Source: a bacterium (GTDB taxonomy: Bacteria > Myxococcota_A > UBA9160 > UBA6930). From it: a stretch of 41,430 nt of DNA. Within the stretch, counting starts at the first letter, position 1, and the number at the start of each line of letters is the position of its first letter. This document shows, one piece after another, positions 1 to 9,000 of this stretch. The notes beneath the pieces were generated by a model. The model searched no databases and was not told the origin of the DNA. It saw nothing but the letters and a program-made list of their open reading frames with translations. The DNA is taken from the NCBI GenBank assembly GCA_024228115.1, contig JAAETT010000669.1, positions 1-41,430 of the forward strand. The letters run 5' to 3'. The translations under genes were made by a program, and so were the position numbers.

Positions 1-217
1 AGATGACAGCCTGTGCGGTAGAATCCGGCTTCATGAAGGGGCCCTTGTTGAGGGGAAACGCGTGTTGCAACTCGTTTCTACCGCAACTGGGGCCTTCTTC
101 AATTCAAGACCACGACTTCTTCATGAATTATTCGCGCTAGCGCTGGTCCTCGAATGCCTTCCGGCCAGCCTGTCTCACCTTGTCCATGTTTGCGCGTTGC
201 TCTGTCGTGAGCGCTCC
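1..217. other. Downstream flank of the monooxygenase gene; no independent gene seen
   Basis: No convincing gene is visible here. Reading the minus strand straight on from the TAA of the neighbouring monooxygenase gives 26 further codons in the same frame, with a charged helical character (it includes TEQRANMDKVRQAGRKAFED), ending at a TAG at 137-139. There is no start codon or ribosome binding site in a sensible place for a separate small gene. It may be an older, longer C-terminus or chance. Confidence 0.4.
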
Positions 218-1417
218 TTAATCGGTGATCTGGCGCCCGAGGGCAGGAAAGGTCGGGATCTCATCGTCGGCGAGCTCCTGCATCTTCTCCTTGCGGGCCA
301 TCGCGGCTTCCAGATAGGGCGCGAGTTCCTCCATCTTCTTGCGCTCACGCGCCGCTTCTTCTTCCTTGAACTCGGGCATGACACGCTCCGCGAAGAGCTC
401 GAGGGATTCGCAGATATGTTCGTGGCGATTGCGCCCTCCCTGCTGGATGAAGGTCACCTGGTCCACACCCGCCTCGGCAAACCCGCCGAGGTGGGCACGC
501 AGCTCGTCCGGCGTACCGATGCCGCGGTTCGCGCCGTCGTCGGGCAGCATCGGCCGCGCTTTCTCGAAGGCCTTCCAGATATCCGTGCGGCCCGGTTTGT
601 GCTCACCGAAGATGTAGTGGTGGCCCAGACCGAAGCCGAAGAAGCGGAAACCGTCTTGCCCGCGGCGCTTCGCTTCTTCGCCGTCTTCATGAAGCGAAAA
701 GCCCGTCACCATCGCGATGTTCGGGTTGATGGCGTGACCGATCGGCACACATTCCTCCTTGAGAATGCGGTAGTAGTCATCGACCCACTTCTTGGCCTCG
801 GCAGGGTCGACGAAGGCGAAGGTGAGTGCGCCGATACCACAACGAGCTGCAAGCTTGATCGTCTCGCGGTTCGAGCACGCCACCCATAGCGGTGGATGGG
901 GCCTCTGCGCCGGCTTGGGAACGATGTTCCGACAAGGCATGTCGAAGAACTTTCCCTGGAACCCCGGGTAGGGATCCATCACCAGCATGTTGGCGATCTG
1001 TTCCGTCGCCTCCCGCCAGGCTTCCCGCTTGCTCGCGACATCGACATTGAAGCCGCCGAGCTCGAGAATGGCGGAGGACTCGCCAGTGCCGAATTCGACG
1101 CGACCGTTCGAGACGAGATCGAGCGTGGCGATGCGCTCTGCGACCCGCGCCGGGTGGTTGTAGCCGGGGGGCGTCTGCACGATGCCGTGGCCCAGGCGAA
1201 TGTTCTGGGTGCGCTGGGAGCACGCCGCCAGGAAGACTTCTGGAGCCGAGGAGTGGGAGTATTCCTCGAGAAAGTGGTGCTCCACCTCCCACGCGAAGTC
1301 GATGCCTACGCGATCGGCCAACTCCACCTGATCGAGGGCTTCCTGGAACAGGCGCAGCTCATCGCCGTCGTTCCAGGGCCGCGGCAACTGGTGCTCGTAG
1401 AAGATTCCGAACTTCAT
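218..1417 (-). CDS. LLM-class flavin-dependent oxidoreductase (luciferase-like monooxygenase)
   Basis: 399-residue protein of the bacterial-luciferase superfamily. These are TIM-barrel enzymes that use reduced FMN or F420 to oxidise a small organic substrate; the substrate here is unknown. Visible family features are the N-terminal strand MKFGIFYEHQLPRPW, the EHHFLEEYSHSSAPEVFLAA segment (about residues 45-65), IRLGHGIVQTPPGYNHPARVAER (about 73-95), and the mid-protein GKFFDMPCRNIVPKP and PHPPLWVACSN segments typical of alkanal-monooxygenase-like members. The C-terminal 50 residues are a charged helix rich in E, K and R. The ATG has a GGAG ribosome binding site about 7 bases upstream. Transcribed alone, with about 540 empty bases upstream. 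Family assignment is firm, substrate unassigned. Confidence 0.9.
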   Translation of the reverse strand: MKFGIFYEHQLPRPWNDGDELRLFQEALDQVELADRVGIDFAWEVEHHFLEEYSHSSAPEVFLAACSQRTQNIRLGHGIVQTPPGYNHPARVAERIATLDLVSNGRVEFGTGESSAILELGGFNVDVASKREAWREATEQIANMLVMDPYPGFQGKFFDMPCRNIVPKPAQRPHPPLWVACSNRETIKLAARCGIGALTFAFVDPAEAKKWVDDYYRILKEECVPIGHAINPNIAMVTGFSLHEDGEEAKRRGQDGFRFFGFGLGHHYIFGEHKPGRTDIWKAFEKARPMLPDDGANRGIGTPDELRAHLGGFAEAGVDQVTFIQQGGRNRHEHICESLELFAERVMPEFKEEEAARERKKMEELAPYLEAAMARKEKMQELADDEIPTFPALGRQITD

Positions 1418-1960
1418 TGGGGGCTCCGGGCGCTAGGGGTTCGAACCGCGACACGCTCGTCGAGAGCAGAGAACGCGATCAGTGGGCCAGCTGGAACCCA
1501 TGAAATGGAACGCGGGTGAGGTAGCAGGGCCCTCCCGGGCCTCCGTCGGGGCGATCCGGCAATGCCGGTGCACGAAGCGCCGCAGGTCTCGGCTAGCTGC
1601 CGCCCCAAAGACCAGGGCCTGGGTCGACGGCTCGTTCCCGATTGTCCGCGTCCCTCGGAACCCGCTTCAAGTCCGCCTGGCCGGGCGAACCCCAGAGGTG
1701 GGCCGTCGGTCTCCGCGCAGTGTTGGAAGCTCCCGGGTCCAGGAGGATTCCCTGCTCTTGCCGACCGTTGCGGCTTCCTTCGCCGCAACCGCCGTATGGC
1801 TCGCGATCCGTCGACGTGAAACCCTGGATGCGGACACTCAGTTCCGCCGACGAGTGCGAGACCTCGCTCTCCTGTGCCGCTCCATCGGGCTTCGAGTTCA
1901 ACCTACACCCACCGGCACCGAACTGGAAGCCCAATTCTCGTCGATTGTGCGCAGCGGAAT
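1418..1960. other. 543-base stretch without a recognisable gene
   Basis: Open frames occur on both strands because of the high GC content, but none has a credible start, a recognisable domain or consistent codon use. The last bases before 1418 supply the monooxygenase ribosome binding site. Nothing further can be supported: no clear terminator, repeat or RNA gene was seen. Confidence 0.5.
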
Positions 1961-2880
1961 TCAACTTCCGGTAAACGCCGCGATGCGTTCTACCAGGGTT
2001 TCCACGCGGGTGAAGGGCAACATATGGCCGCCGCCTGGAACCATCCAGAGTTCGCTTTCGGGAGCGAGCCCGTGAAGCGTCTCCCCGACGCTGGCAGGCA
2101 CCAGACGATCACCGTCCCCATGAATCACCAGGATGGCAGCTGTAGATCCGAAGGGTCGATGTCCGCGCGCCCGTCAAGATCCCGCCCTTCGTTGCGAAAC
2201 GTCTCGAGCGTATGAGGCGCCGCGAAATTGGCGTCGAGCAACGCACGGTACCCCGGCGTGACGCGCTCGGGTTCGAAGGCAAGCGCGGTCATGTTCTCGC
2301 GTAGGCGTGCGGCGACCGGAGGAACCGCGCTGATCCACGAGAGAACGGGCCCGACCATCAACTCCATCAGCCACTCTGGCGGTGCAGGGCGATCCTCGAC
2401 GCCCGGCCCCACCGAACCCACCAGCACGACACGAGCCAGGCGCGACGCATCCTTCTTTGCCGCCGCGATCGATGTTCCACCCCCGTAGGACCAGCCGACG
2501 AGCGTCACCTCGCGAAGATCCTCTGCCGCGAGGAGAGCGAGGAGTTCATTCGCGTTCGCATCGACGCGTGAGGGCACGGTGCGCGCGTCGGAGCGACCGT
2601 ATCCCACGCGATCGTACGCCAACGCGTGATGGCCACGCTCCGCCAACGCATCCATCACCGAGCGCCAATCGTAAGCGGAACCCGGGTGCCCATGAACGAG
2701 GACGACCGGGGGGCCGGAACCCGCTTCGATGAGGTTCACCCCCACACCAGGCGCCACTTCCACCCGCCGTCCGGCCAGCGGAAGCTCGGGCTCGGCGGTT
2801 GGAAACAAGGCGAAGACCAGCGGCGGCAGCACGAGTGCCACCACCACGAGCATCAGCAGGATACGGAGGAGGCGGGCCAC
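1961..2880 (-). pseudogene. Alpha/beta hydrolase, interrupted by a frameshift near 2140
   Basis: The GTG at 2880 starts an N-terminally anchored alpha/beta hydrolase: a hydrophobic signal anchor (residues 1-25), an oxyanion-hole HGHPGSAYDW motif, a GWSYGGG nucleophile elbow (serine near residue 150) and a lid region. Frame one stops at a TGA (2125-2127). Shifting frame at about 2138-2146 restores the missing end: AAILVIHGDGDRLVPA (catalytic Asp strand) and WMVPGGGHMLPF (catalytic His), ending at 1961. One missing base in this sequence explains it. It follows the lipoprotein gene by 10 bases on the same strand, so they are probably cotranscribed. Either a recently inactivated gene or a sequencing error; the intact second part favours a recent event or an error. 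Confidence 0.8.
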
Positions 2881-2890
2881 GCCTTCGGCG

Positions 2891-4714
2891 CTAGTTCACA
2901 TCCAACCAGAGCCCGATGAACTCGCCGGCACGCGAGGCCTCGACGAAGGACGTCGTGAGCCCCAGCAGGCTCGGGATCGGGAACGAGCCGAGGGAGTCAG
3001 CAAGGGAGGGCAGCGCCGCATCGAGAGCAAAGGTCAGCACGGCATCGAGCACGGCCTCGTTGGTGTCGATCCGGTTCAATACGATGTCGATATTGATGGT
3101 ACCGGGCACCACGCTCGCGATCGTGATCGCCAGTTCCCCGGCAACGAAGTTGAAGTCGAGGCCCACCTGCGCGTCGACCACCACCGTCACCAGCGGAACG
3201 TTGCTGCCTTCCGGCTGCAACTTGAGGACGAGACCGGGCACGTACATGAGCGCGAGCTCACCCGCCGGGCCTGGGGCTCCCGTGATGAACGGGGCGGCTC
3301 CGGGCTCGAGGATCATTTCGAACGGTTCGGCCGGATCGAGGATCGCCATCTCCGGGATGAACGCTGTGAGCAAACCCGCCGTGAGCGGAAGCGGCCCGGT
3401 GCCAAAGAGATCGAGTTCGGTAATCGTCGACGCCAGCAGGCCGCTCTCGACCTCCGCCTTCAACAGCTGATTGAAAGCGGACGTCCCAAGGGAGAGTGCA
3501 AGCCCGTAGGGAAGCCCACCGACCGGCGTGAGCGCCGGGAAGTCCGGGAATACCTCGTCCACGTGGTAGGAAGCCAGAAGATCGGGTGCGCCAGCGGCCG
3601 GCATCGAAGCCGTGATGCTCGCATCCGTCCCGATCGTCAGGCCGTTCGGATCCTCGAGGGCGGCGAACGTCGGGGCATCCATGTTCACGCCGATCGAGGT
3701 GCCGATCGCGCCGTCGATATCCAGTCCGGCCGTGGCCGTCTCGATGGCATCGGCAATCGGCGCATCCGCCGGCCCTGTTCCGTCCGGGTCGGAGAGGAAG
3801 GACTGGAAGCCGGAGGTCACGTCGTCCTGGAGGTCGCCGATGATCAACCCGATCAGATCCCCGATGATGGGCACGTCGCAGATTCCGCTCACGAATGACT
3901 GATTGAAGCCACTGAAGCTCACGCTGATCGCGGTCTGATGAACGTCGAGGCCCGGGAGGGATGTGGGAACCGTCGGCTCGACCTCGTAGGTTCCGGGAAG
4001 ATCCGTCAGTGCCGCCGTCAAGCGGACGCCGCAAGTCGGAACCAGCCCGGTGCCACTGATCTGGATGTGGATATCCAGGTCGTAGATCGAAACCGTGCCG
4101 TTCAAGGCATCGGTGATCGGCACGATGTCGAGGCCGAAGCCCGAGATCGACGGCGGCGGATTGGAAATCGACGTCGTGGCCGAGCCCAGGCACGTTCCGA
4201 ACGGCCCGGGGATCTTACAGCCGCTATCCAGCACGGTCCCAACGGGTAGGAGAGCCGCCGGATCCAACGTGACCAGGCTCGCCATCACCGGCGCCATCGC
4301 AGCCAGCCCGGTGTCCGTGATGCGCATGGCCATGGCCTCGAGCGAATAGGCGCCATCTGCGACGGAATCGGAATTGAAAACGGTGATCCGCTCGCGCCGG
4401 GTAATCAGCCCGGATACCCCCGTGACCATGATGGGATTTACGATCGCGACCGGGTCGAGCGTGACGCTCGTGCTCCAGCTGCCGTCGGGCTGAATCGGAA
4501 CCGACGTGGCTCCCACGGTCAGCGTGGCATTCGCGGCTGCATTGAGGAAGCGCCCGTCCAGCGTGATCGATGGGGCCGTCGTAAAGATGCCACTCGCCGG
4601 AGAATCCACGATGAGCTTGGGCTTGGGGTTGCAGCTCCCGCCCATGCCGAAGATCAACACGAAGCCAAGCAATACAATCAGGGCGAACCGGTTCCGGGCG
4701 AGCGGCGAGCGCAT
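2891..4714 (-). CDS. Large putative lipoprotein of unknown function
   Basis: 607 residues from the ATG at 4714, chosen because AAGGAG lies 7 bases upstream; an in-frame upstream start would add 22 residues that do not look like a signal peptide. The N-terminus is a lipoprotein signal (MRSPLARNRFALIVLLGFVL) followed by a GGSC lipobox near residue 28, so the mature protein should be lipid-anchored. After PKPKLIVDSPASG comes an Ig-like or cadherin-like beta segment (about residues 35-110, TVGATSVPIQPDGSW), then a long region rich in G, A, D, I and L with amphipathic beta character resembling lipid-binding or tubular beta proteins. No catalytic motif is recognised. Probably cotranscribed with the downstream hydrolase. 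Function unknown. Confidence 0.8.
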   Translation of the reverse strand: MRSPLARNRFALIVLLGFVLIFGMGGSCNPKPKLIVDSPASGIFTTAPSITLDGRFLNAAANATLTVGATSVPIQPDGSWSTSVTLDPVAIVNPIMVTGVSGLITRRERITVFNSDSVADGAYSLEAMAMRITDTGLAAMAPVMASLVTLDPAALLPVGTVLDSGCKIPGPFGTCLGSATTSISNPPPSISGFGLDIVPITDALNGTVSIYDLDIHIQISGTGLVPTCGVRLTAALTDLPGTYEVEPTVPTSLPGLDVHQTAISVSFSGFNQSFVSGICDVPIIGDLIGLIIGDLQDDVTSGFQSFLSDPDGTGPADAPIADAIETATAGLDIDGAIGTSIGVNMDAPTFAALEDPNGLTIGTDASITASMPAAGAPDLLASYHVDEVFPDFPALTPVGGLPYGLALSLGTSAFNQLLKAEVESGLLASTITELDLFGTGPLPLTAGLLTAFIPEMAILDPAEPFEMILEPGAAPFITGAPGPAGELALMYVPGLVLKLQPEGSNVPLVTVVVDAQVGLDFNFVAGELAITIASVVPGTINIDIVLNRIDTNEAVLDAVLTFALDAALPSLADSLGSFPIPSLLGLTTSFVEASRAGEFIGLWLDVN

Positions 4715-5067
4715 GCAATTCTCCTTGGTGAACTGAGCCACTGTGAAGCAATCCCGGTGCCGGGAAAAAGTTCCCGACATCCCTTGGATTTCAGCAGTTT
4801 ACGCGACTCGACCGATGGTTGGGCCCGGCATTTGAGAATGGGTTTTCTGCGAGTGGAAAGGTTTTTCCCTCAGGGTTCCGAGAACGGGACAACTCGCGTT
4901 TCCACCGGCGAAGGCTCCTCTGCGCCGATCCACCTGAAGAGCATCCCGCCCTGCTGGCTACGTCCCGGAAACTGGAGCTGCTTCGCTTCGCCGGGGAGGG
5001 GCACGGGTCACGCGACTCCGCACCGCGCGCGAGAAGCGAAGCGGAACCAGACCGAAGGGGCCCCGAG
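4715..5067. other. Intergenic region upstream of the lipoprotein gene
   Basis: About 350 bases between the lipoprotein start and the end of the truncated DUF115 gene, both on the minus strand. It should hold the lipoprotein promoter, but no -35/-10 pair could be assigned with confidence. Small inverted motifs occur (GGGAAAAAGTTCCC, GGGGCCCC) but are too short to interpret. No protein of recognisable type was found in any frame. Confidence 0.4.
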
Positions 5068-5940
5068 CTAGCCGATCCGTCCCATCGGCTCGATCACGCC
5101 CTCCGCCCCACGGATGACCGCCTCGAGGAGAGCCTTCGAGCGGTCGACCGCTCCATCCACACTGCCGTCCGTTTTCCGGGATGCGAGTTGCAGCTCGTGC
5201 AACTCGTTCTGGGTCAGGAACTCGACGACCGGGAGACGCCCGAGGCGTTTGTGCACCTTCCGCTCGGCCTTCGCTGCAGCGCGCAGCAGTGAGGCTTCGG
5301 CCGCCGTTCCCTTGCCGTTCTCGAAGCGTGCAAGCTTCTCGAGGGCCCGGTTGGCTTCCGTCTGCAGGAGGCGAGCGGCCTGGGCGAGAGAGCGACTCGC
5401 TTCGGCGAGGCCACCCGACGCTGGAGCCGCAGCCGCAGCGGCCAACGCTTCCTCCACGGGGAGCGTTGGACCTTCGAGTGCACGAATCAGTGGGCCGAAG
5501 GCCTCATGCTCGAGACCAGGGATGCGGGCCCCACCTTCCGTGCAGTTGATGAGGCGTACGCCTTCCGGCGCCAGGATCTTCCCGATGGCCCGATACTCCT
5601 CCCGGAAGCTTGCATAGCTCCGGTCGGTCCAGACCTCTTCGCCATGCCATCCTTCGACACGAAGCGTACCTGGAGCGAGTTCGCGATCCGGTGTCGGACG
5701 CCCGAACAGATCCGCCTTGATCTTGAGATTCGTGAAGTAGAGGCTGCCGTCCTCGTGCTGGGTCACCCCCATGTCCTCGTACAATGAGCCCTCCGCATAA
5801 CGTCGTCCGCTGGTGAATGCGAGATCCTGGCCGATCAGCATCACGTTCTCTGCGCCGAGAAAGACGGCCAGGAAGACCGCTGAGGCTGCGACCGTTCCGC
5901 CGGAGCGAAGCCACTCGGTTTCACCCAGCGCTTCGCCCAA
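5068..5940 (-). pseudogene. 5'-truncated DUF115/MptE-like (motility-accessory-factor type) protein
   Basis: About 290 codons match the C-terminal half of the DUF115 (6-hydroxymethylpterin pyrophosphokinase MptE-like) family, which includes Maf flagellin glycosylation proteins. The family hallmark SGGTVAASAVFLAVFLGAEN followed by VMLIGQDLAFTSG is present, as is LINCTEGGARIPG. The N-terminal Rossmann half is absent: upstream in this frame the reading is blocked by a TGA inside the neighbouring desaturase gene, and homology seems to begin exactly at the desaturase stop codon (about 5945-5960). The only usable start is a TTG at 5940 with no good ribosome binding site. The C-terminal 130 residues are an alanine/arginine-rich helical region. 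Best read as a deletion remnant, possibly still translated by coupling. Confidence 0.7.
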
Positions 5941-5944
5941 CCAC

Positions 5945-6796
5945 CTACGCAGCCAACGCGCGGAGTTCGTCCGAGGTATGCGTCGAACCGTCCGGGCTCC
6001 AGCCCGGCGGCTTGATCAGGTAGGCCAGGCGGGTTCGCCAGGGGCCCGGCCGGAGAGCATCGCGAATCACTGCAATCCACTCGTGGAATGCGATCCAGAA
6101 GGGGTTGTAGGAATCGATGTTCTTGGTGAGCCCGTAGACGACCTTCTCCTGCTCGGGCTCGAACGTTCCGAACAGCTTGTCCCAGACGATGAAGACCCCT
6201 GCGTGGTTGCGATCGAGATACTGGAGATTGGTGCCGTGGTGCACGCGATGGTGGCTCGGCGTATTCATCACCGCCTCGAATGCGGCGGGAAAGCGATCGA
6301 TCTCTTCCGTATGGATCCAGAATTGGTAGACCAGATTGAGGGAGTAGACGGTGACGACCATCAGTGGATCGAAACCCAGCAGCGGGATCGGCGCGTAGAA
6401 GATCAGGGCGGTCATCGGCGTCCAGCTCTGGCGTAGTGCCGTCGCCAGGTTGTAGTGCGTGCTCGAGTGGTGGGTCACGTGGGCCGCCCATAGCACCCGC
6501 ACCTCGTGATGCAGCCGGTGGAACCAGTAGTAGGCGAAATCGACGACGATGAACGCCGCAATCCACGTCGAGATGCCATGCCCCAGATCGAAGAAGGCAT
6601 AGGAGTAGGCCCATTCGTAGGCGCCCAACTTGACGCCCACCCAGGCCATGCCGACGACGACACTGCCGATACCCATGGTGACACTCGCAATACTGTCCCT
6701 GGCCTCGTGAACCGGCGCACCACGGCGACGGGTGAGCCAGACCTCCAGCAGCAACAACGCGATGAATGCGGGCGCCGTCCAAAGGGTGAAATCCAT
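5945..6796 (-). CDS. Sterol desaturase / fatty acid hydroxylase family membrane enzyme
   Basis: 283 residues from ATG 6796. The di-iron histidine boxes are complete: HRLHH (about residue 92), HVTHHSSTHYN (about 104) and HHRVHHGTNLQYLDRNHAGVFIVWD (around 175-200). These bind the oxo-di-iron centre of the integral-membrane FA-hydroxylase superfamily, which hydroxylates or desaturates lipids. Four or more hydrophobic segments surround the boxes. WDKLFGTFEPEQEKVVYGLT is typical of bacterial members near C-5 sterol desaturase and alkylglycerol monooxygenase-like proteins. The start lies one base after the TGA of the upstream tetR gene (TGAGATG), so the two are translationally coupled and probably share the TetR-controlled promoter. 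Substrate unknown. Confidence 0.9.
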   Translation of the reverse strand: MDFTLWTAPAFIALLLLEVWLTRRRGAPVHEARDSIASVTMGIGSVVVGMAWVGVKLGAYEWAYSYAFFDLGHGISTWIAAFIVVDFAYYWFHRLHHEVRVLWAAHVTHHSSTHYNLATALRQSWTPMTALIFYAPIPLLGFDPLMVVTVYSLNLVYQFWIHTEEIDRFPAAFEAVMNTPSHHRVHHGTNLQYLDRNHAGVFIVWDKLFGTFEPEQEKVVYGLTKNIDSYNPFWIAFHEWIAVIRDALRPGPWRTRLAYLIKPPGWSPDGSTHTSDELRALAA

Positions 6797-6797
6797 C

Positions 6798-7403
6798 TCA
6801 GGCAACCTCCTTGCGAACGAGCTCGGCCAGGGCGGCGAGCATCGGCTCGTGGATTTCGAAATCCCGGGCGGCCAGGCTCCCGAGCGCAGCGCCCTGAAGA
6901 GCATTCACGACCAGGGAAACGGTGGTTTCGAAGTCAGGCCGCCCGGCCACGTTGGGAAAGAGTTCATGGGCGATTCGCCGCAGGTCGGCGCCGTGTTGAT
7001 CCGCGACCGGCGCAAGCGTCCGCGCAAGCTCCCGATCCGTACGCGAGGCGTTGTACAGCTCGAAGGCCGTGTGGAGCTTCGGCTCCTGGAAGATCTCCCA
7101 CAACACGCGGACCGCGGCTTCGGCTCGATCCTGGGCGCCGACCAGGCGCGGCAGCCTGGCCTGGAAGAGCTGCTTGAGATCCGCGAACAACACCGCAGCC
7201 GCCGCCGCCACGAGGGCGGCCTTTGTGGGGAAATGGCTGAATAGCGCCCCCTGGGAGAGGCCCGATCGGGCGCAGATGCGGGTCGTCGTCGCTCCCGCCC
7301 ATCCATGCTCCACGAGCATCTCCACGGTGGCCTCCAGGAGCTCGCGGCGGGTCGTCTCGCGACGCTGCTTCTGGGTGCGACGGGGCAGATGGGTGCTCGG
7401 CAT
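6798..7403 (-). CDS. TetR/AcrR family transcriptional regulator
   Basis: 201 residues. The N-terminal helix-turn-helix is complete: RRELLEATVEMLVEHGWAGA, then TTTRICARSGLSQGALFSHF and PTKAALVAAA, matching the TetR DNA-binding domain (residues 15-65). The remainder is the alpha-helical ligand-binding and dimerisation domain; the ligand cannot be predicted. It is the first gene of a unit with the sterol-desaturase-like gene, and is divergent from the small gene at 7485. A 36-bp near-perfect palindrome (7420-7455) lies 17 bases upstream of its start and is the obvious autoregulatory operator, so it probably represses both directions. Confidence 0.93.
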   Translation of the reverse strand: MPSTHLPRRTQKQRRETTRRELLEATVEMLVEHGWAGATTTRICARSGLSQGALFSHFPTKAALVAAAAAVLFADLKQLFQARLPRLVGAQDRAEAAVRVLWEIFQEPKLHTAFELYNASRTDRELARTLAPVADQHGADLRRIAHELFPNVAGRPDFETTVSLVVNALQGAALGSLAARDFEIHEPMLAALAELVRKEVA

Positions 7404-7419
7404 GGGATCACCCTAGATC

Positions 7420-7455
7420 AATATTTACAAAGTGACAAGTCACTTTATAAATATT
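7420..7455. promoter_or_regulatory. Palindromic operator, probably for the adjacent TetR regulator
   Basis: Inverted repeat with 17-base arms: AATATTTACAAAGTGAC, a two-base AA centre, then GTCACTTTATAAATATT. Arms match at 16 of 17 positions. It is AT-rich in a GC-rich window and sits in the 81-base gap between tetR and the small divergent gene. Position, symmetry and length fit a TetR dimer-of-dimers operator overlapping both promoters. Confidence 0.85.
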
Positions 7456-7484
7456 CGAGGCCAGGAGGGGATAGATTTCCCGGA

Positions 7485-7760
7485 ATGCGCATCCTCATCG
7501 TCCTCGTCAGCCTTCTGGCGCTCGGAGCCCTTTTCCTCTCGACCACCGCAGGGCGCCGTCTGGCCGAGCGGCTGGGCCTCCCGCCACTCCGCGACAAAGT
7601 CCCGAAGGAAGACCGCGCCTTCCTGTTGAAAGCATGCGACGGGAACCGTGGCCGGGTACGAGAGCGGTTGGATGCTGAGCGTGTGAGATCACCGGACGCA
7701 TCGGATGCGGAACTTCACCGCAAGGCGATCCGGCGGGTGTTTCAGGAGCGCGATAGCTGA
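7485..7760 (+). CDS. Small membrane-anchored protein, unknown function
   Basis: 91 residues from ATG 7485. An N-terminal hydrophobic segment (MRILIVLVSLLALGALFLST) is followed by a basic, soluble tail with GRRLAERLGLPPLRDKVPKEDRAFLLKACDG and RVRERLDAERVRSPDASDAEL, suggesting a single membrane anchor facing a charged domain. AGGAGGGG lies 15 bases upstream, longer than usual, so the start is fairly but not fully certain. It is transcribed away from tetR across the shared palindrome, so it is probably under the same repressor. I recognise no family. Confidence 0.6.
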   Translation: MRILIVLVSLLALGALFLSTTAGRRLAERLGLPPLRDKVPKEDRAFLLKACDGNRGRVRERLDAERVRSPDASDAELHRKAIRRVFQERDS

Positions 7761-7806
7761 GGACGGCGCGAGAATCAGCCGGCCCCGCGGATCCAGGTCG
7801 GGCGTG

Positions 7807-8937
7807 TCAATCCGAGGGGAGACTGATCACGAAACAGGCCCCACCCGCTTCGGATTTCTCGACGCGGACCGACCCCGCGTGATCCCGTACAACGCTTTCG
7901 ACGATCGCCAGGCCGAGACCATTGCCCTGGCTCTTGCCTTCAGTCACGAAGGGCTCGAAGAGTCTGTCCTGGATCTCCTCGGAAATACCGCGGCCCGAGT
8001 CCGCCACACTCAGCTCCACCCGCTCGTCGAATCCACGGGCTGCGACCTCGAGCGTTCCGCCCTGGGGCATCTCCTCCACGGCATTCTGCAGCAGATTGCG
8101 AAGCGCTCGCAGCAACTGGTCTTCGTCACCTCGGAGTTGAAGGCCAGGGGCCCCGTGAAGACCGACGTGGATGCCGGCGCAACCAGCGAGTTCGAGATAG
8201 GGTGCGACGGCTTTGCTCAGGAGCGCGTCAACCTGGAGATCCACGGGCGCGAGGGGGCACTTCGAGACACGGGTCACCTCGAGAAGTTCCTCGCACATTC
8301 GCGCCATGCGCTGGGTCTCCTGGAGGATTTCCGCGAGCAACTCCGACGCGGTCTCCTCTTGATCTCTGGCGATCTGCGCGAGTCCCTGGATGGCCGCCAG
8401 AGGTCCACGAAGATCGTGGACGATCGTGGCAATCGTCTTGCCGACGGCCGAGAGCCGTTCACTCGCAAGCAGCTGGGATTGCGATCTCTCTAGCTCGGCG
8501 AGCGCTTCTTGGAGGGCATGGTTCTGCTCGACCGTGATCGAAACGAGTCGCCGATTTTCCCGTGCGAGGCCGACACGAACGAGAACGCCTCGCACGGCCT
8601 CCTCCAGGTCCGGTGGCGAGCAGGGTTTATGAAGGTAGGCATGAACTCGGCCCCGATTGATGGAATCGACAGTCGAGTCCATGTCCGAGTAGCCAGTGAG
8701 AAGGATGCAGCCGACGTTCTCGTCCTGTTCGGCGACCTTTGCCAGCAACTCGACGCCGGACATACCCGGCATTCGTTGGTCAGAGACGATCAAGTCGAAT
8801 GCTCCAGGCGAGAACTTCCGCCAGGCCTCGTCGCCACTGGCGGCCGTCTCGACATCACCGAGACGCCGGAGCGAGCGGACTAGCAGTCCGACCGCGCGGG
8901 GCTCATCGTCCACGACCAGGATTCGGGGCTTGTCCAC
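7807..8937 (-). CDS. Hybrid response regulator-histidine kinase (REC-HisKA-HATPase)
   Basis: 376 residues from GTG 8937. The receiver domain (residues 4-120) has the acidic pair at 10-11, phospho-acceptor Asp53 in SDQRMPG and Lys104 in YLHKP. A coiled-coil linker (about 125-160) leads to HisKA with His174 in VHDLRGPL, then a GHKL ATPase: N-box NLLQNAVEEM (Asn285), G1 DSGRG (313-317), F-box LFEPF and G2 GNGLGL (338-343). There is no membrane segment, so this is a cytoplasmic kinase whose activity is set by phosphorylation of its own N-terminal receiver. It is the last gene of a same-strand signalling group running from 14959 down to here, suggesting it is a relay partner of the upstream kinase or sensor. 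Confidence 0.93.
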   Translation of the reverse strand: MDKPRILVVDDEPRAVGLLVRSLRRLGDVETAASGDEAWRKFSPGAFDLIVSDQRMPGMSGVELLAKVAEQDENVGCILLTGYSDMDSTVDSINRGRVHAYLHKPCSPPDLEEAVRGVLVRVGLARENRRLVSITVEQNHALQEALAELERSQSQLLASERLSAVGKTIATIVHDLRGPLAAIQGLAQIARDQEETASELLAEILQETQRMARMCEELLEVTRVSKCPLAPVDLQVDALLSKAVAPYLELAGCAGIHVGLHGAPGLQLRGDEDQLLRALRNLLQNAVEEMPQGGTLEVAARGFDERVELSVADSGRGISEEIQDRLFEPFVTEGKSQGNGLGLAIVESVVRDHAGSVRVEKSEAGGACFVISLPSD

Positions 8938-9000
8938 GACCTGTCATCGACCGGTCCGGAAATCGACCTTAGAGAGCGCACCCGAAACTGAGCAGTTCGC

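Noticed and set aside
62-889. Long plus-strand open frame opposite the monooxygenase
   Set aside because: Antisense shadow of a well-recognised gene; high GC content keeps opposite frames open.
2729-3898. 389-codon plus-strand frame opposite the lipoprotein gene
   Set aside because: Low-complexity Arg/Gly/Glu-rich product typical of an antisense frame, no start signals, and the opposite strand has a lipoprotein signal and a ribosome binding site.
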